From BM714 sp964644525 (GTDB taxonomy: Bacteria; Bacillota; Clostridia; Peptostreptococcales; BM714), in NCBI GenBank assembly GCA_964644525.1, contig CAZXWC010000055.1:1-10875 (forward strand): DNA of 10,875 bases, in the 5' to 3' direction. The position numbers and the translations under genes were made by a program. Positions 1 to 5,765 of the stretch are shown here, piece after piece (the stretch's first letter is position 1; each line of letters starts with the position of its first letter). A model generated the notes under the pieces. It ran no database searches, had not been told where the DNA came from, and was given only the letters and a program-made list of their open reading frames with translations.

Positions 1-18
1 ATCAGGGCTCTTTTGTTT

Positions 19-411
19 TTAAATTTGCTGTTCCTTTGTATATTTATCCAGTCCGCTCATCCACCTGTTTGTTTTATCCGGAATCAAGGTGGTTGATTCC
101 ATCAGTTTTTTGACATCCTTTTTAAGCATCAAGGTCTTGTCTACTATGCAAATTTGCATATCGCCGTATTCGGTGATTAATCTGTCACTTGCTTTATGAA
201 TTTCTTCTTGAACTATTATGTCTTTTCTATCGAGCCCCTTGTCTTCAATATATCTTTCCATTATCTTGTCTCCAGCACTTATGCCTGTAGTATAGGCTAC
301 AAGTTGTCCTTCTCTGCCATAAGCCACCAAATAGCTTTTGCCTCTTCTGAAAAACTCAAATTTTTCGCCTGTTTTTTCTTTTTTTGTAAAAAATGCATCC
401 AGTATCCGCAT
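19..411 (-). CDS. Hypothetical protein, 130 aa, downstream of rmuC
   Basis: I do not recognise this protein. It is soluble-looking, has no signal peptide or membrane segment, and is rich in Lys and Glu. The N-terminal half alternates short hydrophobic strands with Gly and charged turns (FFRRGKSYLVAYGREGQLVAY), suggesting a small beta-sheet domain. The C-terminal part is more helical (KKDVKKLMESTTLIPD). The start is the only ATG at the head of the frame, with a modest GGGAGAAG-like ribosome binding site upstream; the stop is TAA. It follows rmuC by 39 bases on the same strand with no terminator visible between them, so co-transcription is likely. That neighbourhood is not enough to give it a DNA-repair role. 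The reading frame is clean and the length plausible, so I believe it is a real gene of unknown function. Confidence 0.7.
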   Translation of the reverse strand: MRILDAFFTKKEKTGEKFEFFRRGKSYLVAYGREGQLVAYTTGISAGDKIMERYIEDKGLDRKDIIVQEEIHKASDRLITEYGDMQICIVDKTLMLKKDVKKLMESTTLIPDKTNRWMSGLDKYTKEQQI

Positions 412-450
412 ATTCTTTCTTCTCCCTTGTTTTTTAATATTACTTTTTCT

Positions 451-1824
451 TTATTCGCCCTTGTATTGGTCACTTTCGGCAACGTGCAGGGGAATCTCCC
501 TGTTCTTTGAATAGTCAACCATTTGCTCGGGCAGTTCTTTTTTTGTCTTTAGTCCCAATTCTTTGAGTTTGCTTGTTTGGCGAACAAGGTTGTCCTTGCC
601 CGTGTATAGCTGCTTGTAGGCATGGAGGTATCTGTCCTGTGCCTTGTTGATAGACTTTCCCACCAGCTCCAGGTTATCCACAAAACCCACAAATTTGTCA
701 TAAAGTTTTGCGCCGCGGTCTGCAATCTCAAGCGCGTTCCTGTTTTGATACTCTCTCTTCCACAGGTCCACTATTATTTTAAGTGTGGTAATTAGGTTTG
801 TTGGGTTTATGAGAAGTATCCTCTTGTCGTAGGCGAAGTTCCAAAGGTCGGGGTCGCTCTCGAGAGCGGCAATGTATGCGGGTTCGCTGGGTATGAACAT
901 CATTACAAAGTCAAGGGACTTGTCATAGTCGTCGTATCCCTTTGTACTAAGCGAAATGATATGGTTTTTTATTGCTTTTACGTGGGAATCGATCTCTGTC
1001 TTCTGTTCTGATGCATCCTCGGCTTCACTGTAGCGGACATATGCGTTAAGCGAGACCTTTGAGTCTATTATAACGTTCCTGTTGTCGGGATATTTTATTA
1101 CTGCGTCCGGCCGCATCTTTTTCCCTTGTGAATCTGACTTTATCGCATTGCCTTTTTCATCCTTGAGCTCCATCTCCATGAAGTATTGCTCGTTTTTTCT
1201 GAGGCCGGATCGCTCAAGTATGCTTTCGAGAATCATCTCTCCCCAGCGCCCCTGGGTCTTAGCTTCTCCCTTGAGTGCTTTTGTGAGGTTCCTTGCCTCT
1301 TCGCTTATTGTCTTGTTTAGCTCGGCAAGCTCCTTTACCCTTTCCCCAAGCGAGAATCTTTCCTTGGACTCGCTGCTGTAGACATCATTTACCTGCTTCT
1401 TGAACTCTTCTATATTTTGGCCCAGGGGATTGAGTATTGTCTTCATGTTGGCTTTGTTAAGCTCTGTGAATTTCTCGGTCTTGCTTTCGAATATTCTATT
1501 TGCTATATTTTCAAATTCCATATTGAACTTGTTGCCTATTTCTTCGATTTCCGCCTTTTGGGTTTGCAGTTTTTCATTCAGAGCCTGGTTGTTTGCCTCC
1601 GCCCTAGCCAATTCGCGGTTAATCTTAAAGCTCTCCATTTTAACCGTTTCCAGCTCCTTGTTGCATTTGGCTATTTCCAAATTCTTTTCTTCTATTCTCT
1701 TTCTTGCAACCTTAAGGTTTGCTGCAGATGCAGCCAATTCACTATTGGATTTAAGCTTGGCTATGAGCCAACCTATTAAAAAGCCTATAAGAATTCCACC
1801 TACAATATAAAGCAAATCCTCCAT
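451..1824 (-). CDS. rmuC: DNA recombination protein RmuC family
   Basis: RmuC-family protein, 457 aa, close to the family's usual length. In E. coli RmuC limits recombination at inverted repeats and is predicted to have a nuclease-like core; its biochemistry is poorly defined. The architecture is typical. Residues about 4-24 form a membrane anchor (LLYIVGGILIGFLIGWLIAKL). A long charged coiled coil follows (about 30-130). The conserved globular domain then begins near GRWGEMILESILERSGL and includes RPDAVIKYPDNRNVIIDSKVSLNAYVRY, FVMMFIPSEPAYIAAL and KRILLINPTNLITTLKIIVDLWKRE, all hallmark RmuC blocks. The PDxxI...IDSKVSL segment resembles a PD-(D/E)xK nuclease fold. The start ATG has an AAGGAG site 9 bases upstream. 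The gene lies just beyond the assembly gap, so its upstream partner is unknown; a 130-residue hypothetical gene follows. Confidence 0.95.
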   Translation of the reverse strand: MEDLLYIVGGILIGFLIGWLIAKLKSNSELAASAANLKVARKRIEEKNLEIAKCNKELETVKMESFKINRELARAEANNQALNEKLQTQKAEIEEIGNKFNMEFENIANRIFESKTEKFTELNKANMKTILNPLGQNIEEFKKQVNDVYSSESKERFSLGERVKELAELNKTISEEARNLTKALKGEAKTQGRWGEMILESILERSGLRKNEQYFMEMELKDEKGNAIKSDSQGKKMRPDAVIKYPDNRNVIIDSKVSLNAYVRYSEAEDASEQKTEIDSHVKAIKNHIISLSTKGYDDYDKSLDFVMMFIPSEPAYIAALESDPDLWNFAYDKRILLINPTNLITTLKIIVDLWKREYQNRNALEIADRGAKLYDKFVGFVDNLELVGKSINKAQDRYLHAYKQLYTGKDNLVRQTSKLKELGLKTKKELPEQMVDYSKNREIPLHVAESDQYKGE

Positions 1825-1949
1825 GTCTCATTTCTCCTTCCTCGTTAAAGCCCAAAAATCATAGTTAAATGTCGTTGTAAAGCCCCCTGTTTTTTCCCCG
1901 GGGAGCGTCAAAAATGGTGGTTCTTTTTAATTCTACCACAGCAAAACAT
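1825..1949. other. Short region between rmuC and the assembly gap
   Basis: This stretch holds no convincing promoter for rmuC. On the minus strand one frame stays open from the gap edge (1948) to a TAA at 1865-1867, giving 27 codons that could be the C-terminal end of the gene lost in the gap. It also contains a G+C-rich patch (CTCCCCGGGGAAAAAACAGG on the minus strand) that could form a weak hairpin but has no clear U tract. I cannot decide between a gene tail and untranslated spacer. Confidence 0.3.
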
Positions 1950-2049
1950 NNNNNNNNNNNNNNNNNNNNNNNNNNNNNNNNNNNNNNNNNNNNNNNNNNN
2001 NNNNNNNNNNNNNNNNNNNNNNNNNNNNNNNNNNNNNNNNNNNNNNNNN
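1950..2049. other. Assembly gap (100 N)
   Basis: There are exactly 100 consecutive N, the conventional filler for a scaffold gap of unknown length. The gene that starts at 2069 on the minus strand runs into it, so at least one gene is partly or mostly missing here. Distances across this point should not be trusted. Confidence 0.97.
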
Positions 2050-2069
2050 TCCGTCAAATCTTTTTTCAT
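2050..2069 (-). CDS. 5' end of an unidentified gene, cut by the assembly gap
   Basis: Only six full codons are visible, reading MKKDLT before the N run. It is believable as a gene start because the ATG at 2067-2069 is preceded by a strong AAGGAGG ribosome binding site with an 8-base spacer, GTGACACC, and because a structured leader lies upstream. The product cannot be identified. If the gap is short, the minus-strand open frame on the far side (1868-1948) could be its C-terminus, but that is a guess. Confidence 0.6.
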
Positions 2070-2169
2070 GGTGTCACCCTCCTTTTCTTTTATGGCTTAA
2101 GAGTAACACCTTTGACCAAAAAATTGGTCGCATGGAAAGCGACAAATACCTTTTGGCATTTGCCGCTTT
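2070..2169 (-). promoter_or_regulatory. Structured 5' leader with three hairpins, the last flanking the ribosome binding site
   Basis: Read on the minus strand, three helices precede the gap-truncated gene. Hairpin 1 (2136-2169) has 15 pairs, AAAGCGGCAAATGCC / GGTATTTGTCGCTTT, with an AAAA loop. Hairpin 2 (2114-2129) is GACCAA / TTGGTC with a TTTT loop. Helix 3 pairs GGTGTTAC (2103-2110) with GTGACACC (2070-2077), enclosing the AAGGAGG at 2078-2084 and ending directly at the ATG. Hairpin 1 contains two G-U pairs on the minus strand that would be A-C mismatches on the plus strand, so the structure fits minus-strand RNA. An alternative helix GTCGC / GCGAC (2127-2131 with 2139-2143) would compete with hairpins 1 and 2. 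There is no U tract, so this is not a simple terminator. I do not recognise a known riboswitch family. A cis-regulatory RNA is an inference. Confidence 0.45.
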
Positions 2170-2195
2170 AGATAAATAAAAAATTTTTAATGTTT

Positions 2196-2747
2196 TTATA
2201 GCTCTTTTTCCCCAAAATGCAGGAGCACTTCGTTTATCTCGTATATGTTGAAGTTTTTATTCTCTATGAAGTACTGGATTATTACATCGGATTTGCTGCT
2301 GTTTGAAAGGGCAAAGCCTGCCCTTAGCAGGAGGTCCTTTGTCTCGTCAAGGTTTAGCCTTAGGGCTAAGGCAAGGGAAACGGCGGTGCTCTTGCCGGGT
2401 CTATAGCCGGAATCGCTCCTTATTTTGGAAAAGAGCCTCCTGTCAATGTTAGCCCTGTGGTAAACGTCGGAATCCTTCAATCCCCTATCGTCAATCTTTC
2501 TGAGGAGAGCCTGGGAAAAGGTCTCGTCCAGATGGCCTACAATATGCTCCAGTCTGCTCTTTTCGGCTGCTCGCGGCCTTGTCCCTTCTTCTTGCCCTGA
2601 GTATGTTTTATCGGAATCAAGCTCCTGGACCAGGATTTTTGTATTGGGCTCCACTATCCGCCTGGCGTACTTTTGGCAGATGTCAGGGTCTATATAGTTT
2701 TCTGCCAAATAGGCTTTTACTGATGAAAAAAGTTTATCAAGCGGCAT
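2196..2747 (-). CDS. Protein with the C-terminal helical (HTH-like) domain often fused to macro domains
   Basis: 183 aa. From about residue 70 to the end it matches, from memory, the conserved region found at the C-terminus of many clostridial macro-domain (ADP-ribose-binding) proteins. The key blocks are LDETFSQALLRKIDDRGLKDSDVYHRANIDRRLFSKIR, ALALRLNLDETKDLLLRAGFALS and YFIENKNFNIYEINEVLL. The ANIDRRLFSKIRSD and LNLDETKDLLLRAG segments look like a helix-turn-helix bundle of the Xre/lambda-repressor kind. The first 70 residues (LFSSVKAYLAENYIDPD and a charged linker) resemble the connector that normally follows the macro domain, but no macro domain precedes it: only 79 bases separate it from the next gene upstream. 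The start ATG has an AAGGGG-type site about 8 bases upstream. Function unknown; nucleic-acid or nucleotide signalling is conceivable. It could be a natural stand-alone form or a remnant. Confidence 0.75.
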   Translation of the reverse strand: MPLDKLFSSVKAYLAENYIDPDICQKYARRIVEPNTKILVQELDSDKTYSGQEEGTRPRAAEKSRLEHIVGHLDETFSQALLRKIDDRGLKDSDVYHRANIDRRLFSKIRSDSGYRPGKSTAVSLALALRLNLDETKDLLLRAGFALSNSSKSDVIIQYFIENKNFNIYEINEVLLHFGEKEL

Positions 2748-2791
2748 TTCTCCATCCCCTTTTCATGATGTTGACATATGCGGCATAATAA

Positions 2792-2811
2792 TCAAAAAGA
2801 ACCGTCCCCAA
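2792..2811 (-). repeat. Short motif resembling a dispersed REP-like element
   Basis: The minus strand reads TGGGGACGGTTCTTTTTGA here, in the 79-base spacer between the TPR gene and the gene at 2196-2747. From memory, the phrase GGGGACGGTTCTTTTTG recurs in many Firmicute genomes in short repeats associated with REP/RAYT-type transposases. No transposase lies in the window and only one full copy is visible. The plus strand at 1915-1930 (TGGTGGTTCTTTTTAA) resembles it loosely in the opposite orientation. The assignment rests on motif recognition only. Confidence 0.4.
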
Positions 2812-2826
2812 TGATTTAATGACTTT

Positions 2827-3264
2827 TTACATGCGTCTTTTGTATATGGCATCAGCTTTTGCTAGAAGGAAGCGCTCTCTCTTTTCCATGAGCTTTGTGA
2901 AGTAATTTTCTATTTGAGGGTTTTCCAGGTTTACAATTTCGTTTATGTTGTCGAAGTTGTCCATGTTCTCCATGCCCATGAAAAGGTATGTGGCCGCTAT
3001 TTCGGCCTGGCACCAGTCGAAAAGGTCGTCGGAAGCGTCCTCATACTCGTTTATTATTCTCTGGTATACTTCTATTGCGCTTGTGTAGTCCTTGAGGCCT
3101 TTGTAGCCAAGTAGGTCGGCAACGGCCTTTAGAGCCGAGTAGTAGACCTCCTGGTCCACTTCTTTTGAATCTTCAAGAATGCCCTTGTAAAGCTCAATTG
3201 CCTCTCTGTATTGGCGTCTTCCTGTGGCTTCCCTGGCTTCTTCAAATCGTTTTTCCCATTCCAT
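2827..3264 (-). CDS. Tetratricopeptide-repeat-like protein, 145 aa
   Basis: An all-helical protein with TPR-like repeats. Repeat 1 covers about residues 4-31 (RFEEAREATGRRQYREAIELYKGIL), and repeat 2 about residues 38-72 (ALKAVADLLGYKGLKDYTSAIEVYQRI). A third, degenerate repeat lies around AEIAATYLFMGMENMDNFDNIN. The C-terminal helix is basic. The start is the ATG at 3264: it is preceded by GGGGAGGAA, which overlaps the end of the thymidylate kinase gene, and gives a 2-base gap after that gene's TAA. A longer in-frame version beginning at 3369 lies inside tmk and would add a basic, non-TPR extension, so I reject it. The tight spacing implies co-transcription and translational coupling with tmk. 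TPR proteins usually mediate protein-protein contacts, but the partner is not visible and I assign no specific role. Confidence 0.82.
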   Translation of the reverse strand: MEWEKRFEEAREATGRRQYREAIELYKGILEDSKEVDQEVYYSALKAVADLLGYKGLKDYTSAIEVYQRIINEYEDASDDLFDWCQAEIAATYLFMGMENMDNFDNINEIVNLENPQIENYFTKLMEKRERFLLAKADAIYKRRM

Positions 3265-3266
3265 GA

Positions 3267-3950
3267 TTATTCCTCCCCGATTATTTTTTTTACTGTCCCC
3301 AGTATTTCTGTGTGTATCTCTTCTATTCCTCTGACTCTTCCGTTTTCCACGCAGGATATGACTATCCAACCTCTCTCTTTTGCCACCTCAAGTGCGTTGT
3401 CGTAGGATTTCTTAAGGTAGCCTTTGTCTTTTTCATGTATGTCTTTTTCTTTTTGGCCTGTTATTTTGTTGTTTCTCTCTTCCATAAGCCGTCCGCTGAT
3501 GTCGGGAGGCATGTCGAGGAAAAGAACGCAGTCCGGAACCGGAAGACCCAGCTTGACAAACTCCAGGTCCCACAGCCATTTTAAAAATTCCTTCCTTTCT
3601 TCTCTTTCCGAAATCTTGGATGCCTGGTGGACCATGTTTGCTGTGGTGTATCTGTCCGCTACTATCCACCCTCCTTTTTGGTAGGATGTTTTCCATTGCT
3701 TGTTGTATGAGGCAAACCTGTCAACGGCGTAGAAAAGCGATGCCGCGTATCCGTTCACATCCTCCGGGCGGTCTCCGAACTCTCCCCCCAGGTACATCTT
3801 GACAAGGCTGGACGAAGGACTCTGGTAGTTGGGGTATGAAACTTTATGGACGTTTCTGTGTTGGCTTTTTAAGGCTTGATAGAGCTTTTGAGACTGGGTC
3901 GCCTTTCCGCACGAGTCGGTCCCTTCTATAACAACGAGTTTGCCTTTCAT
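3267..3950 (-). CDS. tmk: Thymidylate kinase-like (dTMP kinase) protein with atypical P-loop
   Basis: 227 aa; dTMP kinase phosphorylates dTMP to dTDP with ATP in dTTP synthesis. Near the N-terminus is IEGTDSCGKATQ (residues 8-19), where the usual motif is GxDGxGK[ST]TQ. The Gly-Lys is kept, but the Mg-coordinating Ser/Thr is Ala17. VADRYTTANMVHQ (DRY at 99-101) matches the family's DRY motif, and FLDMPP followed by RLMEERNN marks the nucleoside-kinase core and lid. Length is slightly above the usual 205-215 aa. Two ATGs compete: 3956, only 4 bases from AAGGAGG, and 3950, 10 bases from it. The latter makes a classic ATGA overlap with the decarboxylase stop at 3947, and I prefer it. Order decarboxylase-tmk matches B. 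subtilis yaaO-tmk. It belongs to a divergent branch, so another nucleotide kinase specificity is possible. Confidence 0.85.
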   Translation of the reverse strand: MKGKLVVIEGTDSCGKATQSQKLYQALKSQHRNVHKVSYPNYQSPSSSLVKMYLGGEFGDRPEDVNGYAASLFYAVDRFASYNKQWKTSYQKGGWIVADRYTTANMVHQASKISEREERKEFLKWLWDLEFVKLGLPVPDCVLFLDMPPDISGRLMEERNNKITGQKEKDIHEKDKGYLKKSYDNALEVAKERGWIVISCVENGRVRGIEEIHTEILGTVKKIIGEE

Positions 3951-5404
3951 TTGCATCCCGCCTCCTTTTCATCTATTATGTCTATATTTTCCCATTCCAA
4001 AGTATGGCCTTTATAATTTTTCATACGCTGGTCGTCAATTTCAGTCAAGTGCTTTATTGTTTCCCCGGGTATCCTTTCTCCCGGGCAAACCAGTGGAATG
4101 CCTGGAGGATATGGCGTTATGTAGTCGCCGGATATCATACCCCCTGCTTCTTTAAGGGGAAGTTTTGTAAGTTTTTTATGGAAAGCCTGCCCCGGAAGAA
4201 GCGCCATTTCGGGTATTCTGTAGCTGTATTCGTTTTACCTTATGCTTTTTCTCGGAATTGATTTGTCCCCCCATATGGCTTGGAGAGCTGAAAGCACCCT
4301 GGCGAAGTCGTTTTGTGAATTGGCTACGCTCGAAACAAGCAAAAGGCTTTTAAGTCCCGCCATCTCGGCATAAATTCCGTATTTTTCTCTCAGTATTTCC
4401 TCCACCATGAAGCCTGAAAGTCCTGAGCGCGAAAAATCGAGCAGGAGCTTGCTTTCATCAATGTCGAAGTCGGGATACTGCAAAAATGATTGTCTGCCCA
4501 ATAACCCTATGTCCGTATTGTTTTTAAGTTTTTCGGCAAATGTTTTTATTTCTCCGGAAAGTCTCTCCAAAAGGAATGGTCCTTCCCTGTCCATTATTTG
4601 CAGGGCCGAATCTATTCCCGCCATCAAAAGGTAGGATGGGCTTGAGCTTTGGTAAACCGCAAGCATCCTGGCCATTTTTTCGGTGTCGACTCGTTTGGAA
4701 TCAATATGAAGTATCGACCCCTGAGTGAATGCGGGAAGGGTCTTATGGGTGCTTTGCACGACCACATCAGCCCCGTTTGAAAGAGGCGATGCAGGAAAAA
4801 GTTCTGAAAAGCCCAGGTGCGCCCCGTGGGCGCTATCCACCAGCAAGACAGCTCCCTTGCTGTGTACTGTTTCCGCTATCTTGTCCAAACATGAGCACAC
4901 TCCGTCATATGTTGGATATGTCAATACTACAAGTTTTATTTCCGGGTGGGAAGCGAAGGCCTCCCCAATTTGTTTTTCCGTTATTGAAAGTTTCCTGCCT
5001 GTTGACGGGCAGAATTGGGGCCTAATGTAGACCGGATGGAGCCTGTTTACTGCAAGCGCGTGGAATACCGATCTGTGGCAGTCCCTCTGAATCAGAATTT
5101 TGTCTCCCGGGTTTGCCATTGCTGAAACCGAGGCAAGTATTCCTCCTGTTGTTCCGTTTACCAGAAAAAAGCTTTCTCCCGCTCCGTAAAGTCCGGCCGC
5201 CCTCTCCTGGGCGTCTTTTATAAGGCCAAGGGGATTATGCAGATTGTCTGTTTCGGCAAGTTCTGTAAAATCAAGCCTCCCCATTTCTTTGAAAAGGGGG
5301 CTCAGGCCCTGAGCCTTTCCATTTTTATGGCCCGGGACATGAAACGACACCGGATTGCGCCCTGCCATAGCGGCAAGCTTGCTGTAGATTGTCTTTTCAT
5401 ACAT
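3947..5404 (-). pseudogene. Orn/Lys/Arg decarboxylase (YaaO/SpeA type), interrupted by one in-frame TAA
   Basis: A PLP-dependent decarboxylase of the group that makes agmatine, cadaverine or putrescine; the substrate cannot be read from sequence. The N-terminal part (389 aa) has FHVPGHKNG, FLVNGTTGGI, DSAHGAHLGF (Asp190) and QSTHKTLPAFTQGS, whose Lys221 should bind PLP. An in-frame TAA stands at 4235-4237. The same frame then continues without loss as NEYSYRIPEMALLPGQAF and the family's C-terminal domain (ISGDYITPYPPGIPLVCPGE) to a TGA at 3947. The total is 485 codons, near the 480 of B. subtilis YaaO. The ATG at 4205-4207 has no ribosome binding site, so independent translation of the tail is unlikely. 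The frame is intact on both sides, so this is a substitution or sequence error, not an indel. Start: ATG with AAGGAG 9 bases upstream. It ends overlapping tmk. Confidence 0.88.
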
Positions 5405-5433
5405 TATTTGAGGCTCCTTCCCCGATATATCCT

Positions 5434-5462
5434 ATTATAATTCAAACACTCTTCCTTTGAAA
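5434..5462 (-). promoter_or_regulatory. Candidate promoter of the decarboxylase-tmk operon
   Basis: On the minus strand a perfect TATAAT (5434-5439) lies 17 bases downstream of TTTCAA (5457-5462), a weak -35 box. It sits about 30 bases upstream of the decarboxylase start, with AAGGAG in between. Transcription from here would diverge from the small plus-strand gene at 5558. Confidence 0.5.
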
Positions 5463-5473
5463 GTAAAAAGCCC

Positions 5474-5502
5474 TTTACAAAAACGGCGCCTTGCCGTAAA
5501 AT
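5474..5502 (+). promoter_or_regulatory. Candidate promoter of the small basic gene, with operator-like symmetry
   Basis: TTTACA (5474-5479), a 17-base spacer and TAAAAT (5497-5502) each match the sigma-A consensus at five of six positions. An alternative is TTGCCG (5491-5496) with CATAAT (5515-5520), spacer 18. The spacer of the first contains the inverted repeat ACGGC-5-GCCGT (5483-5497). Just downstream is a perfect 12-base palindrome GCATAATTATGC (5514-5525), near the expected start of transcription. Both are plausible repressor sites; no regulator is identified. Confidence 0.5.
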
Positions 5503-5557
5503 ATAAAAAAGAGGCATAATTATGCAGTATTATGTATATTGTAAAGGGATGAAGATT

Positions 5558-5713
5558 ATGAAAAAGGCTATTGCAGTAAGAGAAACTCTTTTAAAAAACA
5601 AATACAAGGTCCGCAAGGTGCTTAGGCTTTCACGCTCTAAAAACTGTTTCGACATGAACGATTCAATACGCAACAACAGAAAAAAGAGAATCGATTCATT
5701 CAAAAACTTTTGA
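5558..5713 (+). CDS. Small, strongly basic protein of 51 aa, unrecognised
   Basis: I do not recognise this protein. It has 17 Lys/Arg against 4 Asp/Glu (net charge about +13), one Cys, no membrane segment and no signal peptide; it looks nucleic-acid- or RNA-binding, which is inference from charge only. The ATG at 5558 follows AAAGGG by 9 bases, a better fit than the ATG at 5549, which sits against that site, or 5522. Support for a real gene comes from its surroundings: a candidate promoter about 55 bases upstream and a clear hairpin terminator 8 bases after the stop, making a monocistronic unit of about 240 nt. It lies between the divergently read decarboxylase and the aminotransferase. The alternative is a small RNA whose short frame is incidental. 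Confidence 0.5.
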   Translation: MKKAIAVRETLLKNKYKVRKVLRLSRSKNCFDMNDSIRNNRKKRIDSFKNF

Positions 5714-5720
5714 TTCCAAA

Positions 5721-5746
5721 GTGCCCCGGAAGGGGCATTTTCGTTT
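5721..5746 (+). terminator. Rho-independent terminator after the small basic gene
   Basis: A six-pair G+C-rich stem TGCCCC / GGGGCA with a GGAA tetraloop (5722-5737) is followed by TTTTCGTTT. It starts 8 bases after the stop codon at 5711-5713 and precedes the aminotransferase promoter region. Confidence 0.8.
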
Positions 5747-5765
5747 GCATTCAAGCAATAAATAA

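Noticed and set aside
2136..2169. 15-pair hairpin as the terminator of the gene at 2196-2747
   Set aside because: On the minus strand the stem is followed by CCATGCGACC, with no U tract, and it lies close to another ribosome binding site. A leader element fits better.
1914..2171. Plus-strand open frame spanning the N run
   Set aside because: A third of it is unknown sequence and the rest has no ribosome binding site or protein-like composition. The surrounding signals all point to minus-strand genes.
3265..3369. Longer form of the TPR gene starting at 3369
   Set aside because: The extra 35 residues lie inside tmk, are very basic and unlike TPR sequence. The ATG at 3264 has a strong GGGGAGGAA site just upstream.
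3947..4207. The decarboxylase C-terminal domain as a separate 86-residue gene
   Set aside because: The ATG is an internal Met of the conserved sequence, has no ribosome binding site, and is in frame with the upstream part. It is better read as the tail of one interrupted gene.
5530..5754. Minus-strand frame of 74 codons opposite the small basic gene
   Set aside because: Its N-terminus would be encoded by the terminator hairpin and it has no good ribosome binding site. The plus-strand frame is better supported.
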